Assembly (NCBI GenBank): GCA_016290875.1
Contig: JAEEVL010000002.1
Span: 186,001 to 250,000 of the forward strand
Reading direction: 5' to 3'
DNA length: 64,000 nt
Origin: Ruminococcus sp.
GTDB lineage: Bacteria > Bacillota > Clostridia > Oscillospirales > Ruminococcaceae
Position 1 is the first letter of the stretch; each line of letters begins with the position of its first letter. The notes beneath the pieces are model-generated. The model was not told the DNA's origin. It saw only the letters and a program-made list of their open reading frames with translations, and did no database searches. Below, piece after piece: positions 8,691 to 16,940 of this stretch. Made by a program: the position numbers and the translations under genes.

Positions 8691-8930
8691 TTATCCGCGC
8701 TGGGAGATTATCTCCATCATTTCTCCGACATTCTTCATGCCGGATACCTCGCGCATCTTGAAGCGGATACCGAATTCGCTCTCAACTGCTGCGATGAGGT
8801 TGATGTGCTCAATGCTGTCCCAGTCCTCGATGTCTGCTGAAGTTGTGTTTTCGTTTACTGAAATTGAGTCGTCACCGAATACGTCTCTGAAAACTTTGTT
8901 GAGTCTTTCTGTTATCTCGTTCTTGTTCAT
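8691..8930 (-). CDS. acyl carrier protein of the dlt-like cassette
   Basis: A 79-residue carrier protein with the phosphopantetheine site DWDSIEHINLI; Ser39 would carry the 4'-phosphopantetheine arm. Length and acidic helices fit the ACP fold. It lies 2 bases after the FkbH-like gene and is coupled to the phosphoesterase. A Trp before the DS site and the operon place suggest a dedicated carrier such as DltC or the ACPs paired with FkbH enzymes, rather than the fatty-acid ACP. The likely partners are the FkbH-like protein (loading) and the MBOAT (unloading), by analogy with DltC and DltB. Confidence 0.92.
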   Translation of the reverse strand: MNKNEITERLNKVFRDVFGDDSISVNENTTSADIEDWDSIEHINLIAAVESEFGIRFKMREVSGMKNVGEMMEIISQRG

Positions 8931-8932
8931 TT

Positions 8933-10720
8933 TTACTGCTCCTTCTTTACATTAATTACTTCATTCTTGTTCTTGTAATCCTCTGTTCCGAGTGTCCATA
9001 CTGTATCTCCGTTTTCACTCTCTTCTGTCTTTGTGAAGCCGAAGCTCTCGTAGAGACCTGCGACCATAGAGTTTTTCGGAGTCTTGTAATAGTAGCCGAG
9101 TATGCGGCTTATGCCGTTTTCGCGGCACTGTCTTACGAATTCATCGAGCATAGCGAGCTCCATGTCTCTTTTCAGGACGCGGCAGCTCATCAGCCACAGG
9201 TCGATATGTGCGGTATCACTCTCACATCTGCCTATAACTACCGAAACTATGCCGTTATCACCGAATTTGTCAGCAAGCCTTCCGCAGAGACGTATATAGC
9301 CGCTGCTCTCGCTGAGTTCTTCTATCTCGCTTTCCGTAAAGCGCTTTGTAGTCAGGTTGAACTGGTTGCTCTTGTTTGTGAGCTGAGTTATGCGCTGTCT
9401 GTAAACAGGCTCAAAATCGCTTATTACCGCGTTCATCTCAAGGCTGAGGAGGTAGTCCTTATAGCTTGTAAAGCTCTTTGCCTGAGCGGCACGCTTAGCG
9501 TTTGCGGCATACATCTCGTTTCGTTTGAGGTCGTCGCCGGAAAGAGATGTTATCTCAAAATATCCGCTGCGGCTGAGTGCGTACATAGCATCGCTGACAG
9601 AGGTCAGCTCTATGACGCCGGCCTGAGGTATCTGTCCGCTTACCATAGCACATTCTGCCGGATTGTCGTCTATGAAGACAAAGCTGTCGGGAAGAAGTCC
9701 GAGTTCTTCTGCAGAGCTGATGATGTTTCTGTCCTTGCTGTCCCAGTTAGCCTTTATGGATACAAAATCATCGGGGTGAAGTACGCAGTCGTCGCGCTTC
9801 AGACCGAGAAGAGCATTTTCTTCATCGTTCTTGGAGCATACTGCGAGCAGTACGCCGTAATCCTTGTAACCCCTGATGAATTCCTGGAATTCGCTGTGTG
9901 ACTGTCCGACCGGAGTCTCGGGACCTATTTCTATGCCGTCAACGCCATCGTCGCCGATGACACCGCCCCAAAGAGTGTTGTCAAGGTCGAGGTCGATGAC
10001 CTTTTTATTTTTTCCGTATATCGACTTGATTATGCTGGAAACGCTGTAAGCAAGGTCGGGGATGACAGATGTGCTCATAGCGTATTTATAGAGATACCAG
10101 TTCTCGGCATCGTGCCATTTTTCGAGACCTATCGCCGAAGAAAGGTAGTTTATGTCGTTGATGAAAAAGTTTTGATGCTGACGGGCGTAGTCCGAGAGCA
10201 TAACATTCATTCTGTTTATGAATGCTGCCTGACCGCCTGGTGCCCAGCAGTCATAGCTGCCGGTGCGGCGGAAAAGCGGGAGTTCAAAATTGTTCTGTAT
10301 TATAGGGCATGAGAAGCGCTTGCGGAGACTTTCCCATACCTGAGTGAACAGGCCGGACTGTTCGCTGAGCCTTGCGTTTGCTTCTTCTTCGGTCAGAGTT
10401 CCTGAATCGGGGAGGAGCGCAAGATTGCGTGAGGTCGTATGGATGTAAATAATATCCGGAGAAAATGCGTCTAGCTCGGGTGAACCGAAAACGGCGTCTT
10501 CATAGTATTTGTTGTATTCTGACTTGTAGAACTGCGGCTCTATGCCGGCATCCAGGAGAAAGAGCCTGAGCATCGAGATAACATGGTCGGCGGTAGAACC
10601 GCCGAGAACTGCTATATTCTTTCTGATACGGCTCGTGCCGTCGGATAGGAGCTGCCTTTCTATTTCGCGCTTATTGCGCATGATGGCATTGCTGTTGAAA
10701 GGAAAAACGAGTTCTTTCAT
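8933..10720 (-). CDS. FkbH-like HAD-superfamily protein (possible glyceryl-ACP synthase)
   Basis: A 595-residue protein in three parts. An SGNH-like N-terminus begins about residue 36 (IAVLGGST). A HAD-IIIC domain carries DLDLDNTLWGGVIG (Asp243, 245 and 247) and AVCSKND (Cys295). A GNAT-like C-terminal domain spans about 460-580. In polyketide pathways FkbH proteins take the C3 unit of 1,3-bisphosphoglycerate, remove phosphate and load glycerate on a carrier protein. The next gene encodes a carrier protein 2 bases away, which supports a loading role. No polyketide or peptide synthetase genes are near. The family is clear from the motif; the acid loaded here is an inference. Confidence 0.87.
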   Translation of the reverse strand: MKELVFPFNSNAIMRNKREIERQLLSDGTSRIRKNIAVLGGSTADHVISMLRLFLLDAGIEPQFYKSEYNKYYEDAVFGSPELDAFSPDIIYIHTTSRNLALLPDSGTLTEEEANARLSEQSGLFTQVWESLRKRFSCPIIQNNFELPLFRRTGSYDCWAPGGQAAFINRMNVMLSDYARQHQNFFINDINYLSSAIGLEKWHDAENWYLYKYAMSTSVIPDLAYSVSSIIKSIYGKNKKVIDLDLDNTLWGGVIGDDGVDGIEIGPETPVGQSHSEFQEFIRGYKDYGVLLAVCSKNDEENALLGLKRDDCVLHPDDFVSIKANWDSKDRNIISSAEELGLLPDSFVFIDDNPAECAMVSGQIPQAGVIELTSVSDAMYALSRSGYFEITSLSGDDLKRNEMYAANAKRAAQAKSFTSYKDYLLSLEMNAVISDFEPVYRQRITQLTNKSNQFNLTTKRFTESEIEELSESSGYIRLCGRLADKFGDNGIVSVVIGRCESDTAHIDLWLMSCRVLKRDMELAMLDEFVRQCRENGISRILGYYYKTPKNSMVAGLYESFGFTKTEESENGDTVWTLGTEDYKNKNEVINVKKEQ

Positions 10721-10731
10721 TCCTTTGCTCC

Positions 10732-12327
10732 TTATTTGTGAAGGTTATTGTAGATATTATTGCGGTTAACGCCGACTGCTGAGTATGAGCACATGGAGAA
10801 GAGAAGGTCGGTCGCACCGACTTCCTTGATGAATGATGCTGCATTCAGGTCGAAATAGCGAATGTCGCAGAGATAGATGTTTTCAAAAGAGCTTGTTAAG
10901 AACGGCAGGAGAGCGTTTCCATAGCTGTCCTTGAAGATAACGAGAGTGCGTCCGTTCTTGCATTCTGTCTTTACGTGAGCTATTCTGTTGTCAGCGCCGA
11001 ATGCCATATAGAAGCCTGAAGACGACATCTGTGTAGCATCGGCGATAAGGCTTACCTCCTGAGGATTCTGGAAAGCCGTGTTGTACTGTGTAGTGACAGT
11101 ATTTGTCTTAGGTTTATAGATCACGAAGTCCTCGGGATTGTTCGAGAGCTTGGAGCTCTTTGTAAATGTGTAGAGACTTCCGACATATCCCGGAACAACT
11201 ATCTTTTCATAAGATGAGAGTTCGGGGAAGGGGACACCAGCGGATTCTGCGAAAGCCTGTGCGGCATAGTAAGCGCCGAGAGGCTGCCAGTGGTGATCTG
11301 TACGTGAGTAGATAGGCTCGTCAGTGTGCTTTTCGAGGGCAGTATAAGCGTCAACGTACTTAACACCGTCGAAAGCAGCTTCCATACGGTCAAAGTCATC
11401 CTTTTCACTTGCTGCGAGACTTTTGTATTTGTCGGGCAGATAGTATGACGATGCAGTCGGGAGCACCATTGAATATACATTTACATCAGGCAGAGCCTTC
11501 TTGTATTCGTTGAGATATTCAGCGTACTGAGTTTCGTTGCCCCAGCCACCGCCGTAAAGAGTTATGCCGCGGTTGTTGACAATGAGGATGTTATTGGTCA
11601 CCTCGCCGTCAGCAGCATTCATATCGTCCTGATTTTCAGCGGGAGCCTCTGTTTCGTGTGTGGGAGCTTCAGTAGCAGTAGTCGGGGGAGCAGTCGTTGC
11701 AGCTGTACTGCTTGCAGATGCTGCTTCAGATGAATGAGCAGTTGAAGCTTCTGTGGGTACAGCGGTAGTTACAGCGGCAGTAGTCGGCTGAACAGTTTCG
11801 GGTTCGGAAGAACTGCTGTGTACAAAAGCTGCACCATGGAGCTCGACCTCGTCCTCACCGTATGGCTTGCCTTTGAGCGGCATTATCTTGTCGGAGATGA
11901 ACTTCTTGATAGAAGCTCTGCCGTGAACTGTGTCGTCGAAATAGTCAGCGATGCCCTCTGTGTAGTCACCGTTGATATAGCTTGCGAGTGAAAAGTCCGG
12001 AAACTCAGCGAGATAGCGGTTTTCCTCGTCGGACTTGGTTTCGTGCTTGAAGAACGAGAGATATACAAAGCCAAAGCTGAGGATAGCTCCGAAAACAGCT
12101 ACGTTCGTGAGCGCTATGACACTGCTCATAGTAGCACGCTTCTGCTTGAGAACTTCTTTTTTGCCGGGCTGGAGCGGTACATCTATCTCAGCATTTTCAC
12201 GATCCTGAGCAATTATAGATATTACCGGCTCTACCGGATTTCTTGCTTTTTTGCCTTTTTGCTTGATATATTTAGCGCCGACCAGCGCTCTGCGGCGGCT
12301 GTGCGCGCTTTTTTTCTTTTTACTCAT
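10732..12327 (-). CDS. DHHW-family extracytoplasmic protein (DltD/AlgX-like)
   Basis: A 531-residue protein with a Lys/Arg-rich cytoplasmic start, one membrane helix (about 68-92), a region with the NRYLAEFP motif, a long Thr/Ser/Ala-rich linker (about 168-235), and an SGNH-like domain. Visible signatures are SRTDHHWQPLGAYYA, the DHHW family mark, and FKDSYGN, which probably carries the nucleophilic Ser. Related proteins (AlgX, AlgJ, DltD) move acyl groups on polysaccharides or teichoic acids outside the cell, together with an MBOAT partner. It sits 14 bases after the MBOAT gene. The acceptor polymer is not known. Confidence 0.87.
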   Translation of the reverse strand: MSKKKKSAHSRRRALVGAKYIKQKGKKARNPVEPVISIIAQDRENAEIDVPLQPGKKEVLKQKRATMSSVIALTNVAVFGAILSFGFVYLSFFKHETKSDEENRYLAEFPDFSLASYINGDYTEGIADYFDDTVHGRASIKKFISDKIMPLKGKPYGEDEVELHGAAFVHSSSSEPETVQPTTAAVTTAVPTEASTAHSSEAASASSTAATTAPPTTATEAPTHETEAPAENQDDMNAADGEVTNNILIVNNRGITLYGGGWGNETQYAEYLNEYKKALPDVNVYSMVLPTASSYYLPDKYKSLAASEKDDFDRMEAAFDGVKYVDAYTALEKHTDEPIYSRTDHHWQPLGAYYAAQAFAESAGVPFPELSSYEKIVVPGYVGSLYTFTKSSKLSNNPEDFVIYKPKTNTVTTQYNTAFQNPQEVSLIADATQMSSSGFYMAFGADNRIAHVKTECKNGRTLVIFKDSYGNALLPFLTSSFENIYLCDIRYFDLNAASFIKEVGATDLLFSMCSYSAVGVNRNNIYNNLHK

Positions 12328-12341
12328 TTGTAGACCTCAAA

Positions 12342-13742
12342 TCAGAATCTGAAATATAAGAACGGATTTGTAGTAGCGTCAACGAGCATAATGCTTGTTA
12401 TTACAAGCAGTATCGCAGAACAGATAGCTGCTGCTGACGAAACTGCGCTCTTTGCGGCAAAGTTTCTTTCTGAAAGCTTCTTTGCAGCATCGATAACAGG
12501 AAATGTACATATAACTGCGATTATAAGCAGGTACATATTATTTGTGAACGAGATCTTGTCCTGCAGGCCGATAACTCCGGAAGCGTCAACACCGACAATG
12601 GTCTTGAAGAACTTTCCGAGCTTGCCGAGATCCTCGAAATAGAATATGCCGAAACCTACTATTATAACTATTTTACTGTAAATATGTCTTATGACAACTG
12701 GTATCTTCTTCATACGCTTTTTTCCGATGAGCATCTCGAAGAATACGAAGAGACCGTAATAGATTCCCCAGAAGATGAAGTTCCAGCTTGCACCGTGCCA
12801 TATACCTGTGCAGAGCCATACGAGGAAGAGTCCGCCGTATTTTCTTCTCTTGCCGAATATCGGTACATAGAGGAGATAGTCACGGAAGAATGTGCTGAGT
12901 GATATGTGCCAGCGCTGCCAGAATTCCGTGATGTCCTTGCATATGAACGGGTGACGGAAGTTTTCGTCAAAGTGGAAGCCGAATACTCTTCCGAGACCGA
13001 TGGCTATATCCGAATAACCTGAGAAGTCGAAGTATATTTGTAAGCCGTAAGCTGCGGCTCCGTACCATGCTCCTACAACAGTTGATGTTCCGATGTTTCC
13101 GAGAGTGTTGTCAACTATTATGCTAAGCTGATTTGCTATGATTACCTTCTTAGCAAGACCGAGAGCGAGTCTGTTGAGACCGTATGATACGTCAGCAACA
13201 GTGATAGTACGGTCGTCGATTTCTTTCGCTATTGTGCTGTAACGAACGATAGGTCCAGCAACCAGCTGAGGGAAGAGACTGAGGTAGAGCAGATACTTTG
13301 AGAATTTCTTCTGCGGCTCGACCTTTTCCCAATGACAGTCGATCACATATGAGACTGTCTGGAAGGTGTAGAAACTGATACCGATAGGGAGCTTGATGTC
13401 CGGTACCGGCAAAGAGCATGAAAAAAGGGCGTTGACATTTTCAGCGATAAAACCGCTGTACTTGAATACTCCAAGCATAAGGAAGTCGAATATGACTGCG
13501 GAAGCTGTCGCGATAGTATCGCCTTTCTGTCCTCTGTATCTGCCTATAAGCAGACCGGCAGAGTAGTTGACGAAAGCGCTGACAAGCATCAGCAGTACGT
13601 AGACCGGCTCACCCCATGCATAGAATATAAGTGAGAAAATGATCAACACCGTATTTTTTTGTTTGATCCCTCTTGCTGCTGCGTATGTCAGAAGGCAAAC
13701 GGGCAGAAAGAGGTATATGAAAAATAGTCTTGAAAAAATCAT
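12342..13742 (-). CDS. MBOAT O-acyltransferase (AlgI/DltB-like)
   Basis: A 466-residue multi-pass membrane protein that passes acyl groups across the membrane for O-acylation of a cell-surface polymer. MBOAT signatures are visible: LPIGISFYTFQ, FPQLVAGPI, FDFSGYSDIAIG, FWQRWHISLSTF and the catalytic His in GIWHGASWNF. AlgI-type enzymes use acetyl donors, whereas DltB takes D-alanine from the carrier protein DltC. The carrier protein gene in the same operon suggests a DltB-like donor here. First gene of a five-gene operon, with AAGGCGG as ribosome binding site and a 5' leader of about 200 bases. Confidence 0.93.
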   Translation of the reverse strand: MIFSRLFFIYLFLPVCLLTYAAARGIKQKNTVLIIFSLIFYAWGEPVYVLLMLVSAFVNYSAGLLIGRYRGQKGDTIATASAVIFDFLMLGVFKYSGFIAENVNALFSCSLPVPDIKLPIGISFYTFQTVSYVIDCHWEKVEPQKKFSKYLLYLSLFPQLVAGPIVRYSTIAKEIDDRTITVADVSYGLNRLALGLAKKVIIANQLSIIVDNTLGNIGTSTVVGAWYGAAAYGLQIYFDFSGYSDIAIGLGRVFGFHFDENFRHPFICKDITEFWQRWHISLSTFFRDYLLYVPIFGKRRKYGGLFLVWLCTGIWHGASWNFIFWGIYYGLFVFFEMLIGKKRMKKIPVVIRHIYSKIVIIVGFGIFYFEDLGKLGKFFKTIVGVDASGVIGLQDKISFTNNMYLLIIAVICTFPVIDAAKKLSERNFAAKSAVSSAAAICSAILLVITSIMLVDATTNPFLYFRF

Positions 13743-13948
13743 TCGGGGACCGCCTTGTTTGTTCGTTTCTTGTTTGTTCTTATCTTTTTATCTTTTTGCT
13801 GTTAGAGCAGATGTACAATATGAATTAGTCATAGTGTACAAAGTGCAATGCTTGAATTTGTCTATTTTTTATCTATACATAGTTTTAACAAATAGAAATA
13901 TGTCTTTTTGGAGTTCATTTGTAAAAACTATATCACATTGCATTTATC

Positions 13949-13977
13949 ATTATACAACAAGAGCCGACGAATTGCAA
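13949..13977 (-). promoter_or_regulatory. sigma-A promoter of the MBOAT operon
   Basis: On the minus strand, TTGCAA (13972-13977) and TATAAT (13949-13954) are separated by 17 bp. Transcription would start near 13,942 and leave a leader of about 200 bases before the MBOAT start, long enough to hold regulation. Confidence 0.65.
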
Positions 13978-14197
13978 TAGTTAAATTCACGGTTTTGCAA
14001 TTTTTTTACGGTTTCAGCAAAAATCGTATCAAGCGACAAAAAACGACTTTTTTTCAGAAACGTTTTTGACGTTAATAATAGTTTTCTTTTTAACATTGAA
14101 ACAGCGGTGAGAATCTGTGGAAATATGTGGAAATGGTGGATAAATTAGGCGCAGTTTTATGCTGCGGATGAGAATGTATAAGAAACTATAATTGAGA

Positions 14198-14361
14198 AGG
14201 AGAGGCCCTCTCTTGCAGGGCGTCTCCTCTTTCCAAACAGTTCACTGGACTGTTTGAAAAATCACCTTTTGCGGAGCGCTTAAATACATTGCAGGGCGCT
14301 GCCCTGCACCTGCCAGAGACGCTGTCTCTGGACTATGCCAAAGGGATATTAATCCCTTTGG
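14198..14361. repeat. cluster of five consecutive hairpins
   Basis: Five inverted repeats follow one another: 14198-14209/14216-14227 (12 bp, one mismatch), 14234-14241/14249-14256 (8 bp), 14290-14297/14301-14308 (8 bp), 14313-14320/14324-14331 (8 bp) and 14338-14347/14352-14361 (10 bp). Four of the five stems are perfect. The block looks like a dispersed palindromic repeat element of the genome; no transposase or flanking target duplication was seen. Confidence 0.8.
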
Positions 14362-14390
14362 AAACCCATTGTTGGTTAAATCAGCTTTTT

Positions 14391-14422
14391 GATAACAAAA
14401 GCCGCAGCTTCATGCTGCGGCT
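14391..14422 (-). terminator. intrinsic terminator of SPFH gene
   Basis: A 9-bp stem (14400-14408 with 14414-14422) is followed on the minus strand by CTTTTGTTAT, 24 bases past the SPFH stop codon. Confidence 0.85.
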
Positions 14423-14445
14423 CTGAGAGTGTGTATGTATTATTC

Positions 14446-15423
14446 TTATGCCTGGTTAACGTCTTTGTCAACGACAGACTTGAGACCTGCTGCAAGACCT
14501 GCGAGTCCCTGGATCTCGCTCGGGATGATGATCTTTGTAGCCTTGCCGTCAGCAGCCTTTGCAAAGGATTCGAGAGACTTGAGCTGGATAACTCTCTCAT
14601 TAGGATTGGAAGCATTGAGCTTAACGATACTGTCAGCGATTGCCTGCTGTACCATTTCGATAGCCTGAGCTTCACCGGTAGCCTCAAGGATCTTCTGCTC
14701 CTTAACAGCGTCTGCGCGGAGGATCATAGCCTGCTTTTCAGCCTCTGCCTCGAGGATCTGAGACTCCTTCTTAGCCTGAGCACGGAGGATCTGAGATTCC
14801 TTTTCACCTTCTGCAACGAGGATCTGAGACTTCTTGTCACCTTCAGCCTGGAGGATCTTTTCACGACGCTCACGCTCAGCCTTCATCTGCTTTTCCATAG
14901 CGTCCTGGATCTCTCTCGGTGGGAGAATGTTCTTGAGCTCGACACGGTTTACCTTGATACCCCATCTGTCAGTAGCCTGGTCGAGGATAGAAGTGATCTT
15001 TGTGTTGATAACATCACGGGAAGTGAGTGTTGTATCGAGTTCCATCTCACCGATGATGTTACGGAGTGTTGTAGCGGAGAGGTTCTCGATAGCAACGAGA
15101 GGTCTCTCAACGCCGTAGATATACTGTTTAGCATCCGTTACCTGGAAGAATACTACCGTATCTATCTGCATGGTAACGTTATCCTTCGTGATAACCGGCT
15201 GTGGTTTGAAGTCAACGACTTTTTCCTTGAGGGAAACCTTGCCTGCGATGCGGTCAACAAAAGGACAAAGAATGTGGATACCGGTTTCCCACTCAGCGTG
15301 GAAAGTACCGAGACGCTCGATTACGAATACGTGTGCCTGGGGAACAACTCTGAAACTTCTGACAATAATGATTATCAGGAAGAGGATAACGCCCAGAACA
15401 ATGAAAGCAAGAATGTCATCCAT
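14446..15423 (-). CDS. SPFH/band 7 membrane protein (stomatin-like)
   Basis: A 325-residue protein with an N-terminal membrane helix (about 5-24), an SPFH domain (about 25-200, with ERLGTFH and DRWGIKVNRVELKNI) and a long charged coiled coil of repeated Lys/Glu/Ala-rich units (about 185-265). Members form oligomeric rings in membrane microdomains and act with NfeD partners in membrane quality control and stress response. The NfeD gene lies 57 bases upstream in the same direction, the usual pairing. The best-known relative in E. coli is QmcA. Clear family call. Confidence 0.93.
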   Translation of the reverse strand: MDDILAFIVLGVILFLIIIIVRSFRVVPQAHVFVIERLGTFHAEWETGIHILCPFVDRIAGKVSLKEKVVDFKPQPVITKDNVTMQIDTVVFFQVTDAKQYIYGVERPLVAIENLSATTLRNIIGEMELDTTLTSRDVINTKITSILDQATDRWGIKVNRVELKNILPPREIQDAMEKQMKAERERREKILQAEGDKKSQILVAEGEKESQILRAQAKKESQILEAEAEKQAMILRADAVKEQKILEATGEAQAIEMVQQAIADSIVKLNASNPNERVIQLKSLESFAKAADGKATKIIIPSEIQGLAGLAAGLKSVVDKDVNQA

Positions 15424-15480
15424 GATTATAAACCTCCGATAATGAAATAAATGATAGTGAATGAAAAATAATGAATGCTT

Positions 15481-15924
15481 TTAAGTCTTTAACGCAACTA
15501 TCAGTTTAGCGCCTTGGACTTTATTGACTGTTACGATAGCGCCTTTAGGGATTATCACACCCTTTTCAGCAGGTACCGCACTCCAGTCTACCCCTTTTAA
15601 AGTGACACGCCCGGATCCGATGTCTTCATTGATCTCCTCGATCACAACTGCGCTTTCTCCGACATCGAGTTCTGCATTGGTAGATACAGGATGCTTTGAC
15701 TTGCGCCATTTGTTGAGAAAAGGAAATGTGAGAGCTAAGGAAATGCCGGATGAAAGTGTGAAGACAGCGACCTGACCAACAAAGTTGAGATCTGTGAAAA
15801 GACTGCAGAACATCGTGATCAGTGCGCCAAGCGCGAACCAGATAGATACGAGCTGGAAGGTGGTGACTTCAGCAATGACGAATACGACAAATACCGCAGC
15901 CCATGTTAATAATTCCATCTCCAT
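15481..15924 (-). CDS. NfeD-family membrane protein
   Basis: A 147-residue short-form NfeD protein with two or three membrane helices (about 5-75) and a C-terminal OB-fold (about 88-145; VGESAVVIEEI, GSGRVTLKGVDWSA). Short NfeD proteins are partners of SPFH proteins and probably help assemble them. Two ATG codons lie close together (15,922 and 15,916); the first is used here, behind AAAGGGGG. A good promoter lies upstream at 15,972-16,000. Confidence 0.9.
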   Translation of the reverse strand: MEMELLTWAAVFVVFVIAEVTTFQLVSIWFALGALITMFCSLFTDLNFVGQVAVFTLSSGISLALTFPFLNKWRKSKHPVSTNAELDVGESAVVIEEINEDIGSGRVTLKGVDWSAVPAEKGVIIPKGAIVTVNKVQGAKLIVALKT

Positions 15925-15971
15925 GACGCGTACCCCCTTTCTTAAAAATTAGTAGTAATCCCTACGCTTAT

Positions 15972-16000
15972 ATAATATCACATATTTTTACGAATTTCAA
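15972..16000 (-). promoter_or_regulatory. sigma-A promoter of NfeD-SPFH operon
   Basis: On the minus strand, TTGAAA (15995-16000) and TATTAT (15972-15977) have a 17-bp spacer. It diverges from the tepA promoter about 80 bp away. Confidence 0.65.
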
Positions 16001-16020
16001 GCGTTTTTTGAAATTTTCAT

Positions 16021-16047
16021 CATTTGAACACAAAACAAGTTCAAATG
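16021..16047. promoter_or_regulatory. inverted repeat between divergent promoters
   Basis: CATTTGAAC (16021-16029) and GTTCAAATG (16039-16047) form a perfect 9-bp inverted repeat with a 9-bp spacer. It lies between the NfeD and tepA promoters, the position expected of a regulator binding site. No regulator gene is adjacent. Confidence 0.5.
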
Positions 16048-16079
16048 AACCTATAAATTATTTAATTCTACAACTACTA

Positions 16080-16108
16080 TTGACTTTATATGCTGTATGA
16101 CGTATAAT
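16080..16108 (+). promoter_or_regulatory. sigma-A promoter of tepA
   Basis: TTGACT (16080-16085), 17-bp spacer, TATAAT (16103-16108). An upstream in-frame ATG at 16,097 falls inside this promoter, so it cannot be the translation start of an mRNA made from it. Confidence 0.85.
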
Positions 16109-16177
16109 AATAATGTATATGCTCCTGAATATTTCACATACTATAACGGGAATATTCTATTAAATGGAGCTGTTGCT

Positions 16178-16885
16178 ATGGATAATGAAAAAGCAAAGTC
16201 TGACAAGCTTGCCGATGAATGTCTCAGCGATGCCGAGCTTGCCGAAAAACTCGGTCAGACCGTATCGCAGAACTCTAAGCACCTGATACACTGTCTTTCA
16301 GTTATTGGTCAGATAGAGGGGCATTACGTTCTTGCAGAGCAGAACAAGACTACTAAGTATGAACACATCATCCCGGCTCTTGTAGCTGTTGAACAGGACA
16401 GGAGCGTGGACGGTCTCCTTATCATATTGAATACAGTCGGCGGAGATGTCGAAGCAGGTCTTGCGATAGCTGAACTTATCTCCGGTATGAAGACTCCCAC
16501 AGTCTCGCTGGTGGTAGGCGGAGGTCACTCTATCGGAGTCCCGCTTGCAGTGAGCGCCAAGCGCTCGTTCATAGTTCCGACTGCTTCGATGACGATTCAC
16601 CCGGTACGCATGAACGGCACAGTTCTCGGTGTACCGCAGACGCTGTCCTATTTTGACAAGATGCAGGACAGGATAGTGAGCTTCGTACTGCGCAACAGCA
16701 ATGTCGCGGAGACGGATTTTCGCAGACTGCTTACCAATACGCAGGAGCTCGTTACAGATGTCGGGAGCGTCATAGAGGGCAGGGAAGCTGTCAGGCTCGG
16801 CCTTATCGATCAGCTCGGCTGTCTCAGTGACGCTATGGAGTGCCTTTATGATATGATAGAGCATACAGAAAAACGCTATATATGA
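16178..16885 (+). CDS. tepA: ClpP-family serine peptidase TepA
   Basis: A 235-residue ClpP-fold protease of the TepA group, named for a proposed role in protein translocation in Bacillus. The nucleophile Ser is in GGGHSIGVPLA and the His in TIHPVRMNG; the LNTVGGDV strand is also seen. The start is set at the ATG 16,178, which has GGAG 8 bases upstream and lies about 63 bases after the predicted transcription start. A longer frame from 16,097 begins inside the promoter. It precedes ftsK, as tepA does near spoIIIE/ftsK in Bacillus. Confident family call; the physiological substrate is unknown. Confidence 0.88.
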   Translation: MDNEKAKSDKLADECLSDAELAEKLGQTVSQNSKHLIHCLSVIGQIEGHYVLAEQNKTTKYEHIIPALVAVEQDRSVDGLLIILNTVGGDVEAGLAIAELISGMKTPTVSLVVGGGHSIGVPLAVSAKRSFIVPTASMTIHPVRMNGTVLGVPQTLSYFDKMQDRIVSFVLRNSNVAETDFRRLLTNTQELVTDVGSVIEGREAVRLGLIDQLGCLSDAMECLYDMIEHTEKRYI

Positions 16886-16940
16886 CAGAACGGACGCGAT
16901 GCGTCCGGATACATAATTGTAGAACGATCCGGAGGGAACT

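Larger units (their letters stand above)
13743..14445. other. 703-bp gene-free region
   Basis: Contains the leader and promoter of the MBOAT operon (13,743-13,977), an AT-rich stretch to about 14,160 in which I recognise nothing, a cluster of five hairpins (14,198-14,361), and the terminator of the SPFH gene (14,391-14,422). No convincing coding sequence on either strand. Confidence 0.7.

Noticed and set aside
14198..14361. Possible CRISPR array or insertion sequence
   Set aside because: Hairpins differ in sequence and spacing, and no transposase, terminal repeats or target duplication was seen.
14389..15450. 353-codon plus-strand frame opposite the SPFH gene
   Set aside because: A shadow of the repetitive coiled-coil coding of SPFH; no ribosome binding site and Leu/Ser-rich nonsense composition.
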